In this document: positions 23,230 through 36,059 of the stretch, piece after piece
Numbering within the stretch: the stretch's first letter is position 1
Layout: each line of letters begins with the position of its first letter
Source: Polytrichum commune
Lineage: Eukaryota > Streptophyta > Polytrichopsida > Polytrichales > Polytrichaceae
NCBI GenBank assembly: GCA_950295325.1
Contig: OX485804.1
Coordinates: 3,348,001-3,412,000, forward strand
Direction of reading: 5' to 3'
DNA: 64,000 nt
Translations under genes and position numbers: made by a program
Notes under the pieces: model-generated
Databases searched by the model: none
Told to the model about the DNA's origin: nothing
What the model saw: the letters and a program-made list of their open reading frames with translations, nothing else

Positions 23230-24810
23230 TGTGCTCACTCTTCATCCCATTCCCACCCAGTGTTCAAAGCGTCATCAAAAAGAGGAGCGCAGGGGAACGT
23301 TGTGGGAACACCTTGTCCCCCATCACGAATGGATGAATCATGGATGAAACGTGGAAACTAGACTGAGAGCCGCTTCACACACGACACTGAGGGCCCGTGA
23401 CCGTTGCACTTCAAGCGCTCTCATTGGTGAAAACGGCGGAGCCGGTCATAGTTCGCTTCACAATATGCTTGAGGGACCAAACGAGTAAGTGAATGCAAGA
23501 TGGATGTAACATCTACATGGATTCCTACATGGCATCAAATGGATAATGTTTCATGGTCATGAATATAAATTCACCGAATCATATTTGGTTGAGAGCCTGA
23601 TCATTTATTCATACTGCGCTTGAGGACCCATGATCACATTACATAATTTTGGAAACGTCTTAGGATGACCTCTGGACACTTCTTTTTGGCTCCCACAATT
23701 TCATGTCCATAGCTCTTGGCTCGTGCGTGAAGTGGCCCCGATTATTCCATTTAGTGCATGTGCTACTAATTCCCAAAGACAAGCACTATTTTACCCAATC
23801 TCAAAGTTAATGAGGGTTTAAAAAAATTCATGAACACGTGCTCATTTACCATACATTTCAAGATAATTACCGAATACTCTAAGGTGTTTCTAGAGCATAT
23901 AATTATTTTTTGTGAACTCAAAGACGCTCCTTCTTCTTCTTCTTCTTCTTCTTTTCAATCAGTGTCACTCACTGCTGAGACATCTCTTAACACCAAGAAA
24001 TTGAAGAGAACTTACATTGAAAATTTCCAACACTCACTTTAGACTCTCAAAACCCTAGGTCTTCTGGTGACAATAATTTCTTAGTATATGGAAATTTAGT
24101 AGCACTCTTCACGAATTTCCCACGGCCACTATTAACCCACCCTCACTGAATGGAATAATCAATGTAGGTTCATACTGATGAATGCTAGACACCAAATGGC
24201 CGAAAATGTGGATGATGATGCCCGCTTTCATCGACTTTTTTTTTTTTTAAATATGGGGCTGACCGGTTAAAGAATCCGGACATACTGGCCCACCACTCAA
24301 CCCCACCCTATGTAGCTAGGTTGGCCCGGCCCATGGGATGGGCACCTTGTGCTCTAGGGCCTTTTATTTGGGGGGGGCGGTTGGCTATGGCTATGGCTTA
24401 GGCATGTTCAAGTTTTGGGCATGCATGCGCGTGGCTTGTATGTGGCCCCCTTCTTGTCTGCCCGGGCTTCACTTTACTCGACCGTTATGAATGTTTTGCG
24501 CCATAATTTTCGAAGATGGCTATGGTGCCCTCGGTGATGTCCGGTGAGGAAGTTAGGCATCTTCCATGATGCAAATTAAAAGCATGCGGGTTTCGAATAA
24601 CCCGCATCCTAATTACGTTCCTTGCATAGTTCATCGACGTGTTCATTGTTGTATTACCATCGTCATCGTATTCGGGTTTTTTATATTGTTCACAAAATAT
24701 GAATGAATGGAATGGTTGAGGAGGACAACAAAGGAACACCGGTTCATGCTTCCATCGTGCGAGGAGGCAACAAACAATCGCCGTAAAGGTCTTGTCATAC
24801 AATCCGAGAT
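23230..24810. other. Intergenic
   Basis: Holds a (TTC)n run at about 23931-23955, a T-run at about 24237-24249 and a G-run at about 24371. No gene or mobile element boundary could be supported. Confidence 0.5.
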
Positions 24811-24814
24811 GACC

Positions 24815-25045
24815 CTCAACTACCGGGTGATAGTGTAGAGGTACCTATTTTCGAATGGAGTGGTTGGCATTTTGATTCCCGGGTGATAGTGCAGAGGTAC
24901 ATGTTTTCAATTGGAGTGGTTGACAATTCAATTCCTGCTGCGAAATATTCTCTTTACTTCACACAACCAAAAAAAAAGAACTAGCTAGGTAGGTAGGTAA
25001 GAAACCAAGAGCCCACCCACCGCAGGGTAGGCAATAAACCTTACC
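24815..25045 (+). mobile_element. tRNA-derived SINE, copy with doubled head
   Basis: Contains two pol III box A matches, TAGTGTAGAGG (24831-24841) and TAGTGCAGAGG (24887-24897), each in the same context (GGGTGATAGTG.AGAGGTAC), so the promoter head is duplicated. The box B region (CAATTCAATTCCT) is degraded. The body ending AGCTAGGTAGGTAGG...AAGAGCCCACCCACCGCA is shared with the copy at 37120-37283. Confidence 0.72.
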
Positions 25046-25049
25046 CCGC

Positions 25050-26130
25050 ACCAAAAGGGTTCTTGAGTAGGAAAGGACCAACGGATTCAAATTCACGTAT
25101 GATTGCCCGACGTTGGTTTTTTATTTTTATTTTTATTTTTTATTTTCTTGTCGTACACAAATAACATATGTAAGCACCCCCGAATGTTGTTGAACTTACC
25201 AAAGAATCATGAGCTAGACACATCATGCACTTGCTCACGAGCCTTCAAGGGTTGCTACTCCAAGAGGTCACTTTATAGACTCTCTAGGGAAGGGAGGAAG
25301 TAAAAAAGGATAAAAAGAAAAGGGGGAAAGTCGATGATCACATTAAGGAGTTACATTTTGCTAATGATCCACTCTTGGATTTGGTGTAGCTGAACGAGCA
25401 AGAGGGGAACTAATGGTTGGAATCAATACCATAATGCAATCACAACAATACCATATACACATGCATTGTGCTCTCCATTATAAGATAATAGAAACACATG
25501 TACATTGGGTTATGTGTTGTGTTTGCCATGGCCCGGCCTCTCATAGACGGTTTCCTTTCAAGAATCGAATTCAAAATGGAGAGAATTATGAGATACTAGG
25601 TTTAAAGAGATTGTTGTATTCACATTTTTACATGTTTAACTAGCCAAAAGCAAATGTTGTTCACATTCTACACATCCAAGTTGTGTTGAGCACAACATAG
25701 CAAGTGAAGGGTTAGTGGTTGTAGTGGTAGCAATTGACAACGTTGAACATGTAGAAATTCTCAAACCATTCTCACAATGGAATGCTATGAGACTTTACAC
25801 AACTAAATTGGTCAATGTACATATTGTGGGCAAAACTGTAATGCATAATTTTGCCTCGTGTGTAGATTTGTAGTGTGGCCCACATCATTAAACATCGCCA
25901 AAGAAAGTGATGTGCAACCCTAATTATTGAACTATTTTAAATCAATATAAATTAGTTCCATTGAATCTGGATTTTTTCTAACTCTAAATAAACATCATAC
26001 AATGTTTTTTGTTTGACATGAAATTAAAAAAACAAAAAAGGGAAGAATTTTGACACGTGTCAATATTTCAATGGTTGAAATCCTATAAAATCTCATTTGC
26101 AAGTCACATTCAAGCACAAAAAGTGCCAAA
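25050..26130. other. Intergenic
   Basis: AT-rich, with (TTTTTA)-type runs near 25118-25145. No gene recognised. Confidence 0.5.
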
Positions 26131-26136
26131 ACAAAG

Positions 26137-26282
26137 CATAACATTACTCAAAAGATGAGATGTGTTTAAATGCCCTGCCTTCAAATGCAATATGAAGCAT
26201 TGGGATTCTAACATCCGGAGGCTTTATTCTCGAATTTATTGCAAGGCGCATGAACACAACTCATCAACTAAATAATGCTATG
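26137..26282. mobile_element. Small palindromic MITE, copy A
   Basis: Inverted ends CATAACATTACTC...GATGAG and CTCATC...AATGCTATG; inner block GATTCTAACATCCGGAGGCTT is nearly identical to the copy at 32492-32623. About 146 bp, no coding capacity. Superfamily not determined. Confidence 0.75.
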
Positions 26283-26407
26283 AGAGCACGGTATGGTGTA
26301 TTGTTTATAACATTTATTTGGTTCTATTTTTGGTGTATATCATACTTTACCACACCAAATGTCAAATTGATTGTTTGGACATTATAGAACATTAACATTG
26401 CTACTTA

Positions 26408-26781
26408 GGGCCGGTTTACACTACGGTGGAGAAGGCCTCCGGTCATGAAAAAAAGGGCGTTTCTCAATTGTGATTGGTCGAAAATGCAACTCTTGACCGG
26501 TGGGTGTTTACACTAGGTGAAGAAAACAATGGTGGTGAACTTTTCTCATGGATGATAAAATGACATGGCCGCCTACATGGCGGCACTTTTTGGAGTTGGG
26601 CTTCTCTGGAGGAGGAGTTTCTTGTCCGGCCTCAAGAGGCCGGAGAAGCCCAACTCAATAAAAATATTTTATTGCCTTTAATTCTTCTCCGGCACATCCA
26701 CCATTTGCCTCATATAACCATGTCTTGGCCAAGCATTCTTGACCGACCGGAGGCCTTCTCCACCGTAGTGTAAACCGGCCC
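26408..26781. mobile_element. PIF/Harbinger-type MITE (374 bp)
   Basis: Perfect inverted terminal repeats of about 37 bases, starting GGGCCGGTTTACACTACGGT, flanked by TTA at 26405-26407 and 26782-26784. The 3-bp TTA duplication is diagnostic for PIF/Harbinger. About 95 bases inside the left end is a second partial copy of the terminus (GTGTTTACACTAGGTGAAG), with GTGATTGGTC in between, the same layout as the coding element at 39198. Confidence 0.93.
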
Positions 26782-27229
26782 TTAATAACAGCAAGTAAGT
26801 GACAATAAATATCATATTTAATGTAATGTGCACCACAATATTCATCTCTTGCGCTAAATATTGTGAGTTGGAAAGTATGCGCACACACTTTGTAAAGGTT
26901 CTTTTATAGTTACCATTATTAGTGTAGACATCCACCTCAAATTCTTGGCAATCGAGTGTAGAAGAATCATCTAATTGAAGCGGGGACAAGGAGAGGAGGA
27001 GAAGATACGAATAGGGAGAGGAATCCCATACAAGGAACTCAAGTTCAAGCCCATGGACAATGGATTCAAAGGATAAGGCGTTGACTACAACAACAAGGCG
27101 GCGAAGGTGAGGGCCTCCTCGCCATACTATATATTGCCGGGACCACCTCCAATAATGCACGGCCTTGGAAAATGGCATATGGAGTTCCATTGATTGTCCG
27201 GGGGAGATTTTTGGGTATAATTGGTCAAA

Positions 27230-27535
27230 ATTGTAGCGTTTCCAAACATTTGTATGTTTGGCAAAGTTTTTGCAAGTTTTTGATATTTGACACGTAAAAA
27301 TTTGCATTAAAAAAATGCATGTCAATTGACAGGCACGATTTAGAATTTGACATGTGGTGTGACTTGTGAAGAAAAAAACCACATGTCAATTGACACTTTA
27401 GAGATTGAAATGACACGTACTACTAGGCATGCGACATTGAGGTGACATTCATTTTTTGTTTTTGAAAACGTCATGTGACACTTTGGATTTGAAGTTGAAC
27501 GTCAATTGAAATTTGTCAAACATACACATTGTTTC
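27230..27535. repeat. Dispersed repeat pair, copy 1
   Basis: Shares about 280 bases with 31800-32102: blocks TAGAATTTGACATGT.GTGTG, ATGACACGTACTACTAGG and GGATTTGAAGTTGAA in order. Rich in the palindrome GTCAATTGAC. The long minus-strand open frame 26678-27382 runs through this repeat and the MITE, and is not credited as a gene. Confidence 0.8.
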
Positions 27536-27992
27536 CAAGTCCAACATGTTACATATGTTGTGATCTTTTGGTTCTCCTCATTAATCTAAGGTATAGTCCA
27601 TAGATTCCTCTAAATTGTCGGTAACTTCCCTCAAGTCTTGAACTTCAACCAATTATTTCTCAACCTCAACCGGTTCATTTGTAAGTAACAGTTTGTTTTC
27701 TCCATTCATTGATCCAGTTTAGAGCACGGTGATTTTTTTACATAGGGGCATTTACCTAACTAAAATATCATTATTTACTAGGGAAGGCATGTCATTGAAT
27801 TTGCACCAGTTGCGGCATTCCATGGTTATATACTCGGGGCCACATGAACGAACATACATTGCTTAATAATGTTATGATTGGTTAAGTGTTGAATTTGTAT
27901 ATTTTAGGTCTCAAGTTACTTTCAACCACTTTTATAATTGATTTGTCAAGGTCAACACTGCAATAGTTGCAAGAGAAAGACCTACTTACTGA

Positions 27993-28398
27993 GGGTTGGT
28001 TTAGACTTTAGTGAAGAAATGCATTGGTCAGTCAAGAATTTCAACTTAAGGCAAGGTTATTCGAGGAAACAGTTGATATGGCGAACGAGAGGGGATTTTT
28101 TTGAGTTAATTAATTAAAATTGCCTCAAGTTGGAATTCTTTGGGAGGCCAAATTTCATGTATGAGGGTTCGAGGTTGCCCAAGAAACTTGACCTCCAAAA
28201 AACTCCCTTAGCAGAATGTGTTGCCATGTTGGCAACCATGTCGTTGTTCCATCCATGGTTGAAGTTCTCTACCAGAAAAGTCTTGATCATGGTGTGAACC
28301 CCAACTTGTGAAGAGCCCATCTTGTAGCCAATCATGTTGCTCCATTCCCCTAAAATTCTTAACTAGTGCACTTCTTCAACGTAGCCTAAACCTAACCC
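27993..28398. mobile_element. Diverged Harbinger-like MITE
   Basis: Imperfect inverted ends: GGGTTGGTTTAGACTTTAGT at left against, on the other strand, GGGTTAGGTTTAGGCTACGT at right, continuing GAAGAA.TGCA on both. No clean target-site duplication. Layout resembles the other GGG-ended elements here. Confidence 0.5.
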
Positions 28399-28399
28399 T

Positions 28400-29477
28400 A
28401 CATTGTACTTGACACTTGATTATTTTATGCATGTAGGTCAACTCTTAAAATTTGCCTCAAATATTTTGGTGTCCACTAAAGTAATCCATACCGTCCCTCA
28501 AAGGGGGACAAAACCATGGGTAATCCTTCTTTGAGAAAGCTTCCTATTGAGATCTCATTAGCTTGTTGTGTTTTGGAGCCTATTTTGAAAGTCAGGTGAA
28601 ACTTTTGGGACCTCCTTTTCCCACCTCAAAAACTTTGAGAGAAGTTTAGAATCTAAAATAAGGTATGCGCATGGGACATGTTGTCCTGAATCTTGAATCG
28701 ACCTATGCAAGGCTAGCTTGGCCCATTCATCCTAGTAGGACAAGCTAGAAAGCTTGTTTTTAATACATGACACCACTCTTTGTGTATGATCAATTGAGCA
28801 TTAACAAAACTTGGGTGCCTTTTGTGTTAATTCTCGTAAACTCAAGGTTTGGGACTAAACCCATGGTTTCAACTCCTTTGCTTTACAAATAACTCTACTG
28901 TAAACTACAATTCTCAACTAGACTTTTATTGAGCAAAAGAGTGGACTCCATTGAAGGTATATGCAAAGTCTTTTAAAGAGGGATCAAACTCTTAAGTGCC
29001 TTCAAGTGATTTTCTATTAACTCCTAAAGGCCGAGGCAAGCATTTTTGTCCCGACATTTACCATTGCCCAACCATACCATCATACATAGTTACACTATAA
29101 TCTTTTGATTTTGGACACATGGACAATTGAACATCTATATGAACAATGTTAACTACGGTTAGACCTACCATAAGATATGCCGATTTTCTTTGATAAGTTA
29201 TTGAATTAGACTAAATTGTTTTGGATAGTTTTGGGAAGATTTTGGTTTGACTTTTAGGGCCAAATCATTTGGACCTCCTCTTTAAATCCCCATAATTTGG
29301 AAAAAAATTAAGATCTAAAATAGGGTATGGTCATAGGATTCACCCATCATAAACGCCCGATCAGCCTATGCAAGGAGCAAATGTCATAGTGAAATTGGTG
29401 GACATGAAACCAATTTTCAATATTCCAACACCTCTATTTTAACATGCAATATCAAGCCCTAAGGAAAGCGGGTGACC
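28400..29477. other. Intergenic, with two diverged copies of one repeat
   Basis: Segments around 28,620-28,720 and 29,270-29,390 share AGATCTAAAATA.GGTATG and CCTATGCAAGG in order, so an old repeat is present twice. No gene. Confidence 0.45.
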
Positions 29478-29480
29478 TTA

Positions 29481-30169
29481 GGCCCTTATCACACCACCGG
29501 CAACTTCCATGAACCGGTGGCCTTGATTGGCCAAGCAGCCTTGCCGCTTACCACACAAGCAACATTATGAGGGGAGGCGTGATGACGTGTCCAAGAATTT
29601 AGGCCATCGGAACTACCATGGGATTCCCACCGGAAACCCATGGAATCCAGTGGTGGCCACCCCCTGGCCCACCGAGACCGTCCTCTCCTGCTCTTTCCCG
29701 CTCTCTCCCGCCCTCTCTCGCTGAATCTCCGTGCCTAGTCGTTGTCAATGATGAGGAACTTCCTGCCGCTCGTGTGGTGGCTCTAGCGAGATTGGGGTGA
29801 AGGGATCTGCCTAAAAACCCCCATCGAGCGTGGCTCGGAGGCTAGGTTCGGGAGGGGTTGGCAGGGTTGGGATAAAACATGCCCCCTATTTTTTTAATTG
29901 GGTGGGGCCTTATTTGATCTCATAAGGGGCTCCCTAGGGTAATTTGGGGCCGCAGGACCCAAATTTAGCAAAAAAACCAAAAAAAGTCACCAAGGGGCTA
30001 AAACGGGGAGGGCCAGAAAAATGAACCCCACCGAACCTGGCCTCCGAGCCTGACAGCTGCACGCTCGTCGGGGGTATTTAGGGAGCCCCGGGGTGAAGTG
30101 GCTATAGCGAGCCTACATGTTTTCCTAGCCTGCATGACGAAATTGCATGCCGGCCGTCTGGTAAGGGCC
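29481..30169. mobile_element. Harbinger-type non-autonomous element (689 bp, GC-rich core)
   Basis: Inverted ends GGCCCTTATCACACCACCGG and, on the other strand, GGCCCTTACCAGACGGCCGG, flanked by TTA (29478-29480 and 30170-30172). A second copy of the terminal motif, GCTTACCACAC, lies at about 29546, with GATTGGCC between. The core is markedly more GC-rich than the surroundings, so the open frames at 29527-29800 are not evidence of a gene. Confidence 0.82.
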
Positions 30170-30172
30170 TTA

Positions 30173-31790
30173 CTTGTTAGATCTCAAAAACAAATTCTAG
30201 CCAACTTGCCCCAAGTATGATCAAGTAACGTCTATTATCCCAAACCACTTTTGTGCCCATTATTGGAGCCCAGTCAAACATTGCTCGTGTTGTTTCAAAC
30301 CCTACACTATATGACGTGTTGTTGGTACTATATGACGTGTTGTTGGTACCATAACTCTCCAAAAGCCTTAATTAGAGCACCCAAAGTAAGCACCACATTC
30401 CACAAATAAACTTATTCTCCTTATCTCGACCAACACATACAGACTCCTTGAACAACAAACAAACCTCGAATTTAAAACAACAATTATTCCCTCACAAAAC
30501 AGTTTCCAAAAAACACTCTTTCTAAATGCCCAACTATTCTTGGGTTTTGGCTCTCCTTTTCTTGTTGAATAATGAGATGAATGTGCCTAATTTGGTTACT
30601 TATCTTAATCGGACACCTAGATTTGAGTGGTGGTATGCAGATTAGTGTGGCTCCAAGAACATATACCAAATAGACTTGCGTCATTACATTATTCAGCTGT
30701 AAAATTAGGTTGGGTAGGACCGGGAATATGCCAGATAGGATTCAAAATTTATGCCTTTGCGATGCTTTAACCAATATATTTAGATTGAATAACTCCACTT
30801 TATTGGGTGAAAGAGGTTAGTAGATGCCAGTGTTCAAGTTTGAAATGTGCACATGCATTTCAACGTGAAGGGCTTCAAAATAATCACACTTCATGAAAAC
30901 TTTCAAACTTTTTTGCAACACTTGATGTTGGCCATTTTGTATTGAATATGAAAATAATATGATGTCTCACTATATTGAAGAAGTACATGCAATAGAATGG
31001 TGCACTAAAATTATTTAGATTCCCTACATAATGCACTTAATCATCATCCAACTTCAAAGGCAAAGCCCTCCGGTTTTGGATCGATTCCCAAGTGTCAAAA
31101 ATTCTAGCCCAATCCATAGTTTCCATCGGAAGACTACATAATGACACTCGCATCAATGCATATGATGTTTCAAGTTTTAATTGACTTCTGCAATCACTCT
31201 TAACCCTATATTATTTGGAAAATCCACATTCACGTATAGTTGTGCTTGCCAAGCCGAAGTTGCAGTCAGTGCCAAGTCGAATTTAGAATTTGAAATTTGG
31301 AAGTGTCTGCTAGAGTGCCAAGATTGAAGTCCAACTATGTTTCTATTTGCAAATTGCAGCCACTGTATTTTGTGGCAGGCAGGTTTTGAAGAAACCTTCA
31401 CTATGACTGGTGGAAATTTTGCAAAGCACATTTTTGTGAAGTCCCCCCCCCCCCCCAAATAAAATAAAATAAAATAAAGTTTGACATCCAAAATGACATT
31501 TGACAATTTAGTTTTTATCTATTTATTTATTTTTACATGTGTTTGAAGACTTCAATATTGAACACTAGTAGATGCTCAGAAACTCATTTATGGCCAGCCC
31601 TTTAACCACCACTGGCCGCTTTTGTAGTGGGAACACAACGCCCTTTGACATTTTATCTAGTTTAATATGGGACATAATGGTTGTCGAGTAGGAGTTCCAC
31701 CATTATTGAACCATGATTGCAAACAAGCAATCGTTGTATATTTAGCATGCCCACACTAACCTCAAGGTTGCTACCCACTAGTGGCCTAGC
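30173..31790. other. Intergenic
   Basis: Contains a short direct repeat (TATATGACGTGTTGTTGGTAC twice, near 30308 and 30329), a poly-C run at 31443-31457 and (AAAAT)n at about 31460-31478. No gene supported. Confidence 0.5.
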
Positions 31791-31799
31791 CCATGGTGT

Positions 31800-32102
31800 G
31801 TTTTTGACAAAAAAATTGCAAGATTTTGACATTGACATGCAAAAACTTGCACAAAAAGAACGCACGTCAATTGACATGCAAAGTTTAGAATTTGACATGT
31901 AGTGTGACTTGTGAAGGAAAAACCACACAATAATTGACACATTAGAAATCAAAATGACACGTACTACTAGGGCATGTGACATCGAAGTGACATGTTAGAA
32001 GAGAATGTAGATGTCAATTGACATTCATTTTGTTTTTAAAAACATCACGTGACATTTTGGATTTGAAGTTGAAGGTCAAATGAAATTTGTCAAACATACA
32101 CA
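31800..32102. repeat. Dispersed repeat pair, copy 2
   Basis: Homologous to 27230-27535 with an extra GTCAATTGAC-containing block near 32010. No coding capacity. Confidence 0.8.
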
Positions 32103-32491
32103 CTTGCCTAGCCTACCACTGATGGCTGCAACATGAGTGCTAAGTTAATAAGGTAGAGGCATCCATAGTCGATCATGTCCATTTAACCACTCACTAGGGT
32201 CATGTAATGTCAAAATAGGTGAGATCTAATTTTCAAGAATAACAAAGTTAATGTTTCTGTGGTGGTGGCTTGTGATTTTTTACCACATAAGAGTTTTTAC
32301 AATTGTCAAAGCCAAGGAGTATCATTGAGATGAGAGGTTATGGGTTAACCTATAGATTGACTATGTGTAACCCTAAATTTACGCTCCAAAATTTGTAATA
32401 ATTTTCATATTTATGAATTTTTTTTAAAACAATTTTCAAGCATTGATCTTGAGATTTGTTTCTCTTTGCAAGGAAAAAAATTCCCCTCTAT

Positions 32492-32623
32492 CATAACATT
32501 ACTCAACTGATGAGTCGTCTTCGCCTTGACTTCAAATTCAATCTAAAGCACTAGAATTCTAGCATCCGGAGGCTTAATTCTCTGAGTTAATGTAGGGCCA
32601 CTCATTAGTTGAGTAATGTTATG
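32492..32623. mobile_element. Small palindromic MITE, copy B
   Basis: 132 bp with inverted ends of about 24 bases, CATAACATTACTCAACTGAT against CATAACATTACTCAACTAAT, and the inner CATCCGGAGGCTTAATTCT block shared with 26137-26282. The best preserved of three copies. Confidence 0.82.
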
Positions 32624-32629
32624 ATTTCT

Positions 32630-34890
32630 CCTCTTAAACATATGCAAACTCTCTTATTCTATAGGTTATACTGTAGATGCCTTAACCATAACCATCTTGA
32701 TGACTTTAGTAGCCAGCTCAATTGACTAGGCTGTCACTAACTTTAGTCTCGGGTGCCCCGGGCAGACCTAAACCCAGCTCTACCTCCCTTTATATCCCCT
32801 CACTAGTTTTATAGTGGAGATGACTTTTCATTTTAGACATAAGGTAGAGGGTGCTTAAACCAACACTTTAAGCTATTGCACATACATACTGTATGGCTAT
32901 GTGGTTGGTGTTAAAAGAAACAAAAAGAAACATATTATCTTTTGGACTAAACACAGGTATTAAGAAAAAAAATTAGCCAAAATTGAATATTTGATGAATT
33001 ATCAAAGTAAAAACCACTAGCTTCCTTAAACTGATCCCTAGGTCATGTGTATGATGACCTTACGTATGATGAGGACCTCCACACCTTCATTGCCTAGAAC
33101 CAACACAACATAGTTGGGTACTAGACTCAAGCTAGAGCAAAGCCCAACTTGGCCACCTCAATGATCCCACCCGGTTCAGTTGTAGAATTATCCTTTTGGA
33201 TCCCTGGAACTGACCCCCTTGCTGCCCATAACTAATGCCGTTGGTTTTGTGGGCTTGAACCCCCCCCCCCGCCCCTGTGAATAGAATGGCTAGAATAGGC
33301 ATTGACAAGCCACCCTAAACCCACCTTGAACTGACCCAAGATAGAGTGAAACTCATTACCTATGCTATATGGAGGTAGTGGAGGCCTTCATGTGGTGGCA
33401 CCACTAATGGCACCTAAGCATGTCACTCCATGGGCCTAGGCACTCCTTTTCCATGGGGAATTGTTCAAGGTAGTAGAGTGTTGGTGATTTGAAGGTGTTT
33501 ATAGGTGTTGGTTTTGGGTGGGAGTTTAGCACCATGTACCTTATATGATCATTTATTGAGCAAGGAAATCTTCACTTTGATAAATGAGTAAGATATTCAT
33601 TGGGTAGACGAGACCCTTCTCTTCCAACCTAAATTGGAAATTAGAAATTTGAAACCTACATGCATACATAAACAAAGCACACAACACAACTGAATGAAGA
33701 TTGGCCACCGCCAAATTCACATATGTAGAAAAATGACTCTTCAACGACCAAATACACCACAACTCTCCAACCACTTCTAGAAAGCCCCGTGCATCTTTAA
33801 TGCACAAATCACATAAATGCTAAAATTTGGATACACCCAATGTACATACAACCACATGAAACACATTTTCTTGCTTGTCACACACCCAAAATCGAATTGC
33901 ACCCTATGCCTAACCAATACAATCAACACTTGGCCCCACCTACTCTCCACATGCTCTAACAAATACATTAAGATGACTTTGCATTGCACACCACAACAAA
34001 GTTGTCCACCAAATTAAAAACACCCTTTAAGCTAACAATCGCACCCAAAACTCCAGACCACAAGACATCATAATCCATGTATGGTTATTAGAATGCACAT
34101 GCAACCATGACCCTTGCACATGCATGGCATGTTTAAGGCCAAGATCCTTTGTGTCATAGGTGCACCCATTGATAGTCCACCCCCCCCCCCCTTCTCATCC
34201 CATTTGCAGCCAACGTCATACAATTCATAGAAATCACCTACTTTCATGACAAATTCCCGATTACTGCCATTAAAGAAAAACATGACAAAATACAATCCCT
34301 TGATACATATTATTAGACCAATAAAATGGACGGTTAACCCCCTCATTACCATCACAACATGTGTTAGAGGAGCCATACATATGTAGTCAATCAACACACT
34401 TGAATGCCTCGTATTGAAATTAAAAAACTCATGAAACAACTACACCAAATCTACACACACTATCTTGCATACTTTGTCCTCAACAAACAAAAACTAGAAA
34501 CAAAACAACCCCCTATGGACCCCCCATAAGGGAGCATCCCACCCACCCCGAGATACGCTACTTAAAGGAGCCCACCCTTTAAAAGGATGGAAGTAGCCTA
34601 TTATGACACTTGGTGTCACATGACCATGGTTGGAAGAATGGGCTGTCATTCATGTCGGTGCCTAATGAATGCACCATTGTTGTTTTTCTTTTCTTTTCAT
34701 CTAAGATATTCATATGAGCTCCAAAATTTATGAGGAAAGTAGCTATAGCCTCGATTTGGACTAGCTAACCATCTTATAATTTTTGCATTCTTCATATCTA
34801 AGGGGAGTGAGCTAATTAAAAAAGAAAACATTTAAGACCATCTACCTTAGGGTGTGTGTGTGTGTATTTTACACACATAACTAATAGACT
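32630..34890. other. Intergenic
   Basis: Poly-C runs at about 33261-33270 and 34181-34191 and a (GT)n run just before 34866. Minus-strand open frames up to 123 codons (34068-34439) show no motif and are read as chance. Confidence 0.5.
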
Positions 34891-34899
34891 TTGCTATTA

Positions 34900-36054
34900 C
34901 AGTCCTACCTCTTTAATATGACATGTTTGGGAAACCAGAAAACCATCGTATTATCGAGGTGTCACAAATTCAATAATATGACAAATTGGACCACTTTATC
35001 ATAATAACGAGGTACTTCACAACAACACACATTAGATAATTTGCCGCATATACAATACAAATATTCTTTAAAGTGTCTTTACAAATATGCAAATTTCTCT
35101 CATGAAATCTATGTAGACTTGAAAAAGGAATCAATAATCTATTGATGTTTCTACTTCAAATTATCACAAATATCTTATTTAGCTTCTCCAACATGGCTTG
35201 CAATTTTGTTACGTTTGCAAGAGTAAACTCTACTACATTGTCCATAAAAATGTAGCTAACAATTAAGCACGGTGTCAAACATCTGTCAGTTTCACAATAG
35301 GTGGAGGTCTCTCATCAACATCTCAAGAGTTCAAGGGTTTTGCATTAAGGTCACAACTAGGCAACTCTATTCTTTGTCCCAAGGCCATATCAACTAGCTC
35401 TAACATGCAATATTCAACTTCAATGATGCCTTCGCCTTCCATTATTAGATAATCTTCAAATGGCATCTCATCTCGTCCAAGTTTAATTTTGATATGAGGA
35501 GTGCCATATCCAATCTCCTCGGTAAGTCTTGATTTTAGCCAATACAATGAGGGATTGAACAAAACTACCACCAAAAGGAGTGATAATTCAAGAGCTTTCC
35601 AACAATACGTAGATCAAAGAAAATTCATGAATATTGAGTTCAAAATGCTCGAAATTAGATTGTGCACGTTGGGTTAAAGTTTAGGTAAAAAGTTGTCGAG
35701 AAAGAGACATAAGTTAACGAGTCTCTTGATTAGGTTTTGAGATAGAGAACCTAGTCCCTTGGCTCCCATGTTCTGACATCATTTTACATTAAAAGATATT
35801 TTATCCACACGTCATATGTGAGAGCTACATAAACTTAATATTAGTTATGTACTTATAATTGTGTGGGACCTGTCATACATGCAATTATTGCCTCTATAAT
35901 ATGACATTTTGGGACCCATGAATGGTGTATTAACAATGTCATAGTCGTGCTATAGAGGTAGATTTTAACCTTTAAAGTTTGGTTCACAAAATTTGTGTCA
36001 TCATTTCAAGGTTGTCGTATTATCATCGAGTGTTGTATTGAAGAGGCAGGTCTG
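34900..36054. mobile_element. Pogo/Tigger-like element 1 (about 1.16 kb, non-autonomous)
   Basis: Ends CAGTCCTACCTCTTTAATAT and, on the other strand, CAGACCTGCCTCTTCAATAC, flanked by TA on both sides (34898-34899 and 36055-36056). CAG ends plus TA duplication fit the pogo branch of Tc1/mariner. A minus-strand open piece at 35323-35574 contains FEDYLIMEGEGIIEVEYC, recognisably related to the CPLEYINMEGEDDFEVEYS stretch in the second element at 55878, so it is a transposase C-terminal remnant. Confidence 0.78.
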
Positions 36055-36059
36055 TACAA

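Noticed and set aside
26678-27382. 234-codon minus-strand open frame
   Set aside because: It runs through a Harbinger MITE end and a dispersed repeat, has no motif, and is explained by chance in unconstrained sequence.
32505-32560. CTGATGAG, the core of a hammerhead ribozyme
   Set aside because: No GAAA arm or stem II follows, the other copies of the MITE change the motif, and it is part of the terminal inverted repeat.
34068-34439. 123-codon minus-strand frame with a hydrophobic part
   Set aside because: Contains a poly-G-derived glycine run from a C-tract, no motif, no start or splice context.
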